A stretch of 12,341 nt of DNA from Chlamydiota bacterium (GTDB lineage Bacteria > Chlamydiota > Chlamydiia > Chlamydiales > JAJFMK01): contig JAJFMK010000323.1 of NCBI GenBank assembly GCA_021772215.1, positions 1-12,341 of the forward strand. Reading direction: 5' to 3'. Both the position numbers and the translations under genes were made by a program. A model generated the notes under the pieces. That model ran no database searches, was not told the origin of the DNA, and saw nothing but the letters and a program-made list of their open reading frames with translations. Positions 8,458 to 12,341 of the stretch are shown piece by piece (the first letter of the stretch is position 1; each line of letters begins with the position of its first letter).

Positions 8458-9030
8458 TTACAGTGCCAAAGAGTGCCCTGGTTGAGTATTCAAAGCAAAA
8501 TTTAGCGTCGTTATTGCGTTGACATTGATCGTCGCGTTTTTACTTTGCTGCTCATACCCCGCTGCTGACGCTGTGACGGTATAAGTACCCGGCTCGAGCC
8601 CTGAAATTTGGTAGTTCCCTTGCGCATCGGTGAAGGTGGTGGCAACGAGAATCGGGCCATTTCTCACCTCGATACGCGCCGTAGGAATGGGATTAGTTGT
8701 ATCGGCACCAGTGACTTTACCCATTAACGCCCCAGGAAGGGGATTTAAGGCGAGGTTGGCCGTTGTTGTGGTATTGGAAGTGACTTTGGCTCCAACAAAA
8801 TCTGTGCTGTAGTTTGGCGCGGAAGCGACAACGATATAGTTATCAGGAGCAAGGCCTGTCACAAGATACTGCCCATTAGGGTCGGTCGTGGCTGTGGCCA
8901 CCAGACTAAACTGATCATAGATCCCAACCGAAGCGCCAGAAATCGGCGCCCCTGTCTGTGTGTCTGTCACAGTTCCCGTGATCGCACCGGGATCGGGATC
9001 AAGCGCAAAGTCAACAGTGGTCGTCATCAC
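8458..9030 (-). CDS. Open segment 2 of the broken repeat gene (end of domain 6 to domain 8)
   Basis: The segment begins with MMTTTVDFALDPDPG, the last strand of domain 6, and includes complete domains 7 (AITGTVTD...) and 8 (ALMGKVTG...). The homologous frame extends upstream to about 9113, where L-N-I-F-P-G continues the domain interrupted in segment 1. After NTQPG the frame runs into HSLAL and a stop, caused by the one-base loss at 8475-8478. There is no signal peptide and no sign of an independent gene start. Confidence 0.5.
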   Translation of the reverse strand: MMTTTVDFALDPDPGAITGTVTDTQTGAPISGASVGIYDQFSLVATATTDPNGQYLVTGLAPDNYIVVASAPNYSTDFVGAKVTSNTTTTANLALNPLPGALMGKVTGADTTNPIPTARIEVRNGPILVATTFTDAQGNYQISGLEPGTYTVTASAAGYEQQSKNATINVNAITTLNFALNTQPGHSLAL

Positions 9031-10499
9031 ATTAATGATCGTTGCGCCGACAACTTTTGCTTGGTAATCTGTTGCACTCGCCCGAATCGTATATTGACCC
9101 GGAAAGATGTTAAGGTCTGATAGTCTCCCGAACCATCAGTCAATGTGGATGTAATCAGCGTCGTTCCTTGAAAAACTTCAATCCTTGCACCGGGAATAGG
9201 GTCTGTTGTGCCGGAGTCGATGACGTTCCCCTCTAAAGTACCGCCATCGGCAATGAAGACAAAATTAACAGTGGTGGTGGTACCAGATGTGACGATAGCT
9301 GCCTTAAATTGAGACTGAAAACCGGTTGCTGCGCAGCTGACCAGATAGCTTCCTGGAGCGAGCCCTGAAACCGAATAATCGCCATTGGCATCTGTCACGG
9401 CATTGCCCACAATACCATTGGAATTGGAAATCGTAATGGAGGCGTTGGCAATAGGCCCGCCATTGCTCACATTCCCCGCAATGGTTCCTGGCAGTGGGTC
9501 GAGGGCAATATTCACTGTCGTTGTCATCCCCGAAACGACGATTGCTCCCACCGTCTTCGTCTGATAACCAGGGTGGGAAGCCGTCACTGTATAGCTTCCG
9601 GGCAGCAGATCATCTGCATTGTAGAGACCACTCGGGTCGGTCAGAAGCGTCGCCACAACGACACCGCCCTGCTTTACTTCAACAGTAGCTCCGCCGAGCG
9701 GCTGACCATTTATCGCATCTGTCACCTGCCCCTCAATTGCTCCAGTGTCGGGATTCAGAAGGAAATTAAGCGTGTTGACTCCCGCAGAAATGAGCGCTCC
9801 GCTGACAGCGGTCTGATAGAATTGAGCTGAACAGCGGACCGTGTAATTTCCCGGCGCTAACATAGCGATGGTATAATTGCCTGTGCCGTCGGTGTCAGTG
9901 CTCGCCACCTGCGTTGTACCACTAAAGACCTGAACCGTCGCGCCAGAAATCGGATTCGTCGTCACCGCATCTAGCACCGTTCCCATCAAAGTTGCCGGAG
10001 TTGGGACTAACTCAAAGTCGGCTACGGCAGAGCCTCCTGCACTTAACGTGATACTCTTAAAGGCCGATTGGTACCCCGTAGCGCTAGCGACCACGCGATA
10101 GCTATTAGGGGCTAAAAGATTTGTGACAGAATAGTCTCCAGTAGCATTCGTCGTTGTCGTGGTAACCAACGTGCTTCCCAAAAAGATCTCAATGGTGGCT
10201 CCGCTAATATCCGCCATCGTATTCGCATCTTCGACATGGCCGGAAATTGTTCCACCTGTAGGAACAAGTTGAAAATTAACTGTCGTTGTCTGATTATTAC
10301 GTGGCTTAATCCCAAATGCCTGCTGTTGATAACCCGCTTTGCTAGCGACAGCGTTGTAACCTCGGGGCTGAACACCAATAAACTGGTAGTCACCATTCGC
10401 ATTGGTCGTCGTTTGAAATCGAACCTGTCCCGAATGAAACAGCTGGACAAGAGCACCGTTGATCGGTAGCCCTGTATTCCTGTCGGTTACCTTTCCCAC
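9027..10499 (-). CDS. Open segment 1 of the broken repeat gene (domains 1-6)
   Basis: This frame carries domains 1 to 5 and the first half of domain 6. The bounds given are from the first GTG. The homologous frame is open back to the TGA at 10563-10565, so the missing part is the signal peptide. After GDYQ the last 24 or so residues (from TLTSF) are out of frame and unlike the family. If translated from an internal start the product would lack an export signal, so I treat it as part of the pseudogene. Confidence 0.5.
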   Translation of the reverse strand: MGKVTDRNTGLPINGALVQLFHSGQVRFQTTTNANGDYQFIGVQPRGYNAVASKAGYQQQAFGIKPRNNQTTTVNFQLVPTGGTISGHVEDANTMADISGATIEIFLGSTLVTTTTTNATGDYSVTNLLAPNSYRVVASATGYQSAFKSITLSAGGSAVADFELVPTPATLMGTVLDAVTTNPISGATVQVFSGTTQVASTDTDGTGNYTIAMLAPGNYTVRCSAQFYQTAVSGALISAGVNTLNFLLNPDTGAIEGQVTDAINGQPLGGATVEVKQGGVVVATLLTDPSGLYNADDLLPGSYTVTASHPGYQTKTVGAIVVSGMTTTVNIALDPLPGTIAGNVSNGGPIANASITISNSNGIVGNAVTDANGDYSVSGLAPGSYLVSCAATGFQSQFKAAIVTSGTTTTVNFVFIADGGTLEGNVIDSGTTDPIPGARIEVFQGTTLITSTLTDGSGDYQTLTSFRVNIRFGRVQQITKQKLSAQRSLM

Positions 10500-10589
10500 A
10501 ACATTCGCTGCAGCAGATAGATCGCTTACGCTGCAAAAGCAGATAGAAAAAATAGATAGAAATCAAAACAGCTTGCCCATAAAAAACCT

Positions 10590-11144
10590 TTAAAATTGAT
10601 AACCGAGTGACCCACCAAAGTAGAGGCCATTGAGATGAACTGCCTCATGGTCGCCATGAAAATGAAGAAGCCTGTAATCGACAAAAATTCCAGCAACGAT
10701 TCTGTGGCAAAAACATCTCTCGATCCCTAACTTTCCGATACCTCCAAACCCATTCTCATGATTATTGATAGGGCAGAGGTCAAAATTGTTCTTCTCGTAG
10801 AGCCATGCCCAAAGAGCCCCTACATCGAGATAGACATTCCAACAACAGTCAAGGGGGTAGACATACTTAATCCCTGCGCTAACGGGAACGATATGAAGCT
10901 GAGAGGAATTATTGAGAGGAACAGAGCTACCGCTTGCATAGAGATAACCCACATTGACCCAACCCTCAATCGAAAACTGAAGGGGAAAAGAGAACTCCAA
11001 CTGATATTCTGGATGGACATCGCCATAAATATCTCGAAACAGCGACGACTCCGGCACAAAGCCAGCCACATGCGCATCAACCCTGTAAGCCTCCACAGAA
11101 AAAAAGGTGACTAATAGACAAATGGTAAGACGAAAAATACTCAA
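10590..11144 (-). CDS. Small cysteine-rich outer-membrane beta-barrel protein
   Basis: A 184-residue exported protein. Residues 1 to about 19-24 form a signal peptide (IFRLTICLLVTFFSVEA). The mature part has alternating hydrophobic and polar strands (YQLEFSFPLQFSIEGWVNVGYLYA, VPVSAGIKYVYPL, WNVYLDVGALWAWLYE, GLYFGGSLGYQF) and ends in Phe after G-Y-Q, the usual barrel-assembly signal. Five cysteines (C100, C101, C124, C144, C146) are unusual for a barrel and would suit a disulfide-linked envelope such as the chlamydial one. I choose the TTG at 11144 because AGGAGA (11151-11156) sits 6 nt upstream; the TTG at 11168 has no such site. It is the first gene of the operon with the repeat proteins, with 9 nt to the next start, so it may help anchor or export them. 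No specific family is assigned. Confidence 0.75.
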   Translation of the reverse strand: MSIFRLTICLLVTFFSVEAYRVDAHVAGFVPESSLFRDIYGDVHPEYQLEFSFPLQFSIEGWVNVGYLYASGSSVPLNNSSQLHIVPVSAGIKYVYPLDCCWNVYLDVGALWAWLYEKNNFDLCPINNHENGFGGIGKLGIERCFCHRIVAGIFVDYRLLHFHGDHEAVHLNGLYFGGSLGYQF

Positions 11145-11169
11145 TGCTATTCTCCTGTTGAAAGACAAG

Positions 11170-11199
11170 CTTATACAAAAAATTTATATTTTAAAACAA
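11170..11199 (-). promoter_or_regulatory. Likely sigma70-type promoter for the barrel/repeat-protein operon
   Basis: On the minus strand, TTGTTT (11194-11199) and TATAAG (11170-11175) are separated by 18 very AT-rich bases. Transcription would start near 11163 and give a leader of about 20 nt that contains the AGGAGA ribosome site before the TTG start. No other promoter is apparent between this gene and the two repeat genes. Confidence 0.45.
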
Positions 11200-11216
11200 T
11201 ATTGGAATTGAAAATC

Positions 11217-11254
11217 CACTTCCTCAACACATCGACGATATGAGCCTTAACTGC
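11217..11254 (-). pseudogene. Second 5S rRNA relic (3' half only)
   Basis: This segment matches the 5S-like copy at 2871-2908 at 30 of 38 positions without gaps, in the same orientation. On the minus strand it reads GCAGUUAAGGCUCAUAUCG and UCGAUGUGUUGAGGAAGUG, the loop C, helix II and loop E side of 5S. The CCCAUCCCGAAC core is lost, and only a vague resemblance continues to about 11270. It lies in the 11145-11350 gap, which otherwise holds the promoter above and a repeat motif. Confidence 0.55.
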
Positions 11255-11302
11255 AGTCTCGAGCAGGTGAGCGTAAGTGCAGTAGGAGTCTGTAGACTGC
11301 TT

Positions 11303-11318
11303 TAGGAGACACTGAATA
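11303..11318 (+). repeat. Short direct repeat, copy C, beside the second 5S relic
   Basis: TAGGAGACACTGAATA lies about 50 nt from the 5S relic on its 5' side, the same side as copy B at the first 5S. The matching stretch 11299-11319 agrees with 3002-3022 at 17 of 21 positions. The shorter spacing here suggests a deletion of about 50 nt that removed the 5' half of the 5S. Confidence 0.4.
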
Positions 11319-11331
11319 ATTACGGTAGAGG

Positions 11332-11352
11332 GATATTTTTTTTGCTAATATC
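11332..11352. other. AT-rich inverted repeat at the end of the WD40 gene
   Basis: GATATT and AATATC are separated by 9 nt, overlapping the WD40 stop codon. The stem is weak and no T-run follows it on the minus strand, so it is at best a poor terminator. The WD40 frame ends TGA-TAT-TAG, a double stop. Confidence 0.15.
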
Positions 11353-12341
11353 AGACAATTGAACAGACTCCATCTTCTTCAGGGTACTCATTTACGGACT
11401 CTATCACCATTTCCCGAGCTCCACTAGCTAGCAGCCTTTGTCTGCTATCGGCATCAAGAGCTATAACCTCGTCTAACATTACCCCTTGCGCTGAGAGATA
11501 TGCTTCCGAAGATGTTGACACCAATAAAGGCTTAAAGAGGCCATCTACATTTTGTAATTTCCAAATTTGAAAAGCGGGTTGAGAAGTGACAATATGAATC
11601 TGATTGTCTGGTAAGAATTGGACCCGCCGTACAGGGTATTTGGCAAGAAACTCAAATTTTACCTCTTCGCTATCAAGATCCCAAATAGCAATTCTACCAT
11701 TACTTCCTCCTATAATTGCCTCTTTACCATCTTCAGAAATCGCAAGACAGCTTGCTTGTTTTTGCTCAAATGACCTTCCCTCATTGGCTTGAAAATTGAA
11801 AAAGGTAATTGAACCACCTTGGCGAAGAGAAAGGGTAAAAAAACCATTTTCAGAAATCGCGCTGTCTACCACCGATTGATTACCACTTAAAATCGAATGC
11901 TGACCTTGACTAACAGGACATGTGCGTTCTTTACCCATTTGACTATCCCAGCAATAAAGGTCACCATTTCTACCTCCAGAGGTCACCCATTGCCCATCAG
12001 GAGAGAGAGCCAGGCTCGTTATTTCACCACTATGTCTGAACAGTGAACGCCTGAGACCAGTTTTACCATTCCAGCAAAATAAATGGCCCTGCATATCTCC
12101 TGATACCACCCAATTTCCGTCTGAAGATATAGCTGTAGCGGTGATATTGCTTTGATGCTCTTGGAAATAGGCACTTAAACCACCTGTTTGACTGTTCCAG
12201 CTGCAGACCTTTTTACCATCGCTTGAAGCTACCCAGTCACCGTCAGAGGAAAGAGCTACATTGCTAACAGGATTATCATGATTCACACGAGCAAGTTCCT
12301 TACCGGATGTAACATCCCAAAGATATGCATCATTTAACTGC
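11351..12341 (-). CDS. WD40 repeat (beta-propeller) protein, 5' end outside window
   Basis: The frame is open to the window edge, so the gene is 5'-truncated; a GTG at 12286 is inside a repeat (NDAYLWDVTSGKELARV precedes it) and is not the start. About six or seven WD40 blades are visible with the pattern of a small hydrophobic strand, SxDGxWVxSG and xxCWDxxTG, for example ITATAISSDGNWVVSGD...LFCWNGKTG, ITSLALSPDGQWVTSGG...LYCWDSQMG, and CLAISEDGKEAIIGG...IAIWDLDS. Such propellers are protein-interaction scaffolds. After the blades comes a tail of about 55 residues (from VSTSSEAYLSAQG) ending Val-Cys-Ser-Ile-Val at the stop. The final four residues fit a CaaX prenylation box, so a host-targeted effector is possible. 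No signal peptide can be assessed. It may be a longer multi-domain protein with an upstream enzymatic or regulatory part. Confidence 0.85.
   Translation of the reverse strand, partial: QLNDAYLWDVTSGKELARVNHDNPVSNVALSSDGDWVASSDGKKVCSWNSQTGGLSAYFQEHQSNITATAISSDGNWVVSGDMQGHLFCWNGKTGLRRSLFRHSGEITSLALSPDGQWVTSGGRNGDLYCWDSQMGKERTCPVSQGQHSILSGNQSVVDSAISENGFFTLSLRQGGSITFFNFQANEGRSFEQKQASCLAISEDGKEAIIGGSNGRIAIWDLDSEEVKFEFLAKYPVRRVQFLPDNQIHIVTSQPAFQIWKLQNVDGLFKPLLVSTSSEAYLSAQGVMLDEVIALDADSRQRLLASGAREMVIESVNEYPEEDGVCSIV

Larger units (their letters stand above)
4810..10580 (-). repeat. Whole-gene tandem duplication of a ten-domain repeat protein
   Basis: The gene at 4810-7701 and the broken gene at 7703-10580 match domain by domain. 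Each copy's domain 1 contains GIKPRNN, each domain 3 contains GATVQVFSGTTQ, each domain 7 contains GLAPDNYIV, and each C-terminal domain contains FRNG(K/E)LI(I/V)TVP. Corresponding domains resemble each other more than neighbouring domains in the same protein do, so the ten-domain array existed before the gene duplicated. Confidence 0.85.
7703..10580 (-). pseudogene. Broken paralogue of the ten-domain exported repeat protein (one nonsense codon, two frameshifts)
   Basis: Restored, this would encode about 950-960 residues: a signal peptide, ten CarboxypepD_reg-like domains and an FN3-like C-terminal domain, as in the intact downstream copy. The natural start is the ATG at 10580, with AAAGG 6 nt upstream and 9 nt after the barrel-protein stop. 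It runs M-G-K-L-F, then TGA (10563-10565), then continues in frame as FLSIFSICFCSVSDLSAAA into domain 1. A single-base deletion near 9114-9116 breaks domain 6 after GDYQ, and another at 8475-8478 (GGG where GGGG is expected) breaks the start of domain 9. Repeat sequence stays recognisable in the shifted frames, so the lesions are recent or are sequence errors. Three lesions here and none in the neighbouring copy favour real decay. It lies between the barrel gene and the intact paralogue in one apparent operon. Confidence 0.85.

Noticed and set aside
8470..9120. Programmed ribosomal frameshifting to join the segments of the broken repeat gene
   Set aside because: I see no slippery heptamer with a following stem at either site. 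Two frameshifts plus a nonsense codon in the signal peptide are better explained by decay or sequence errors.
10112..10456. Minus-strand frame of 114 codons inside the broken repeat gene
   Set aside because: It overlaps domains 1-2 in another frame, and only the other frame shows the domain pattern.
4810..10580. Regular repeat spacing of about 255 nt that could suggest a CRISPR-like or satellite array
   Set aside because: The periodicity comes from coding repeats of about 85-residue beta-sandwich domains. The units are diverged and in frame, with no short identical repeats or spacers.
1..12341. tRNA genes, transposases, integrases or CRISPR arrays
   Set aside because: I looked for cloverleaf-like motifs, transposase or integrase protein patterns and short regular repeats and saw none, so a mobile origin rests only on the 5S relics, the short motif and base composition.

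Overview
The window looks like chromosome from a Gram-negative, probably host-associated bacterium. An environmental chlamydia (amoeba symbiont type) is my best guess. The reasons are a cysteine-rich outer-membrane barrel, large exported repeat proteins, a WD40 protein with a possible eukaryotic-type lipidation tail, and an isolated divergent 5S rRNA. None of these fixes the taxon. By eye, base composition shifts between blocks: otsBA and the broken repeat gene are relatively GC-rich, hipBA clearly AT-richer.

Layout. On the + strand, positions 1-2806 hold the 3' part of otsB (trehalose-6-phosphate phosphatase), otsA (trehalose-6-phosphate synthase) and a four-helix DUF4239-type membrane protein. 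All overlap by a few bases and look like one operon. Positions 2843-2956 (minus) hold an isolated 5S rRNA-like sequence with no 23S beside it. Everything after that is on the minus strand: a hipBA toxin-antitoxin pair (3058-4633), then an operon read from 11144 down to 4810. That operon encodes a small cysteine-rich outer-membrane beta-barrel protein, a giant repeat protein broken by three lesions, and an intact paralogue. Both giant proteins have ten carboxypeptidase-regulatory-like (CarboxypepD_reg) beta-sandwich domains of about 85 residues and one fibronectin-III-like C-terminal domain. The domains match one to one, so the pair arose by whole-gene tandem duplication. A second, more eroded 5S relic lies at 11217-11254. 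The window ends inside a WD40 repeat gene (11351-12341, 5' end missing).

How the parts work together. OtsA makes trehalose-6-phosphate from UDP-glucose and glucose-6-phosphate, and OtsB removes the phosphate to give the osmoprotectant trehalose. HipB should neutralise and repress the HipA kinase. The barrel plus two exported multidomain proteins form a candidate surface or adhesin locus in which one copy has decayed.

Most interesting points. The block from hipBA through the repeat operon is bracketed by two same-orientation 5S relics and by copies of a short motif close to GAGACACTGAATA. One tandem paralogue carries a nonsense codon in its signal peptide and two single-base frameshifts. The WD40 protein ends in Cys-Ser-Ile-Val, which fits a CaaX prenylation box.
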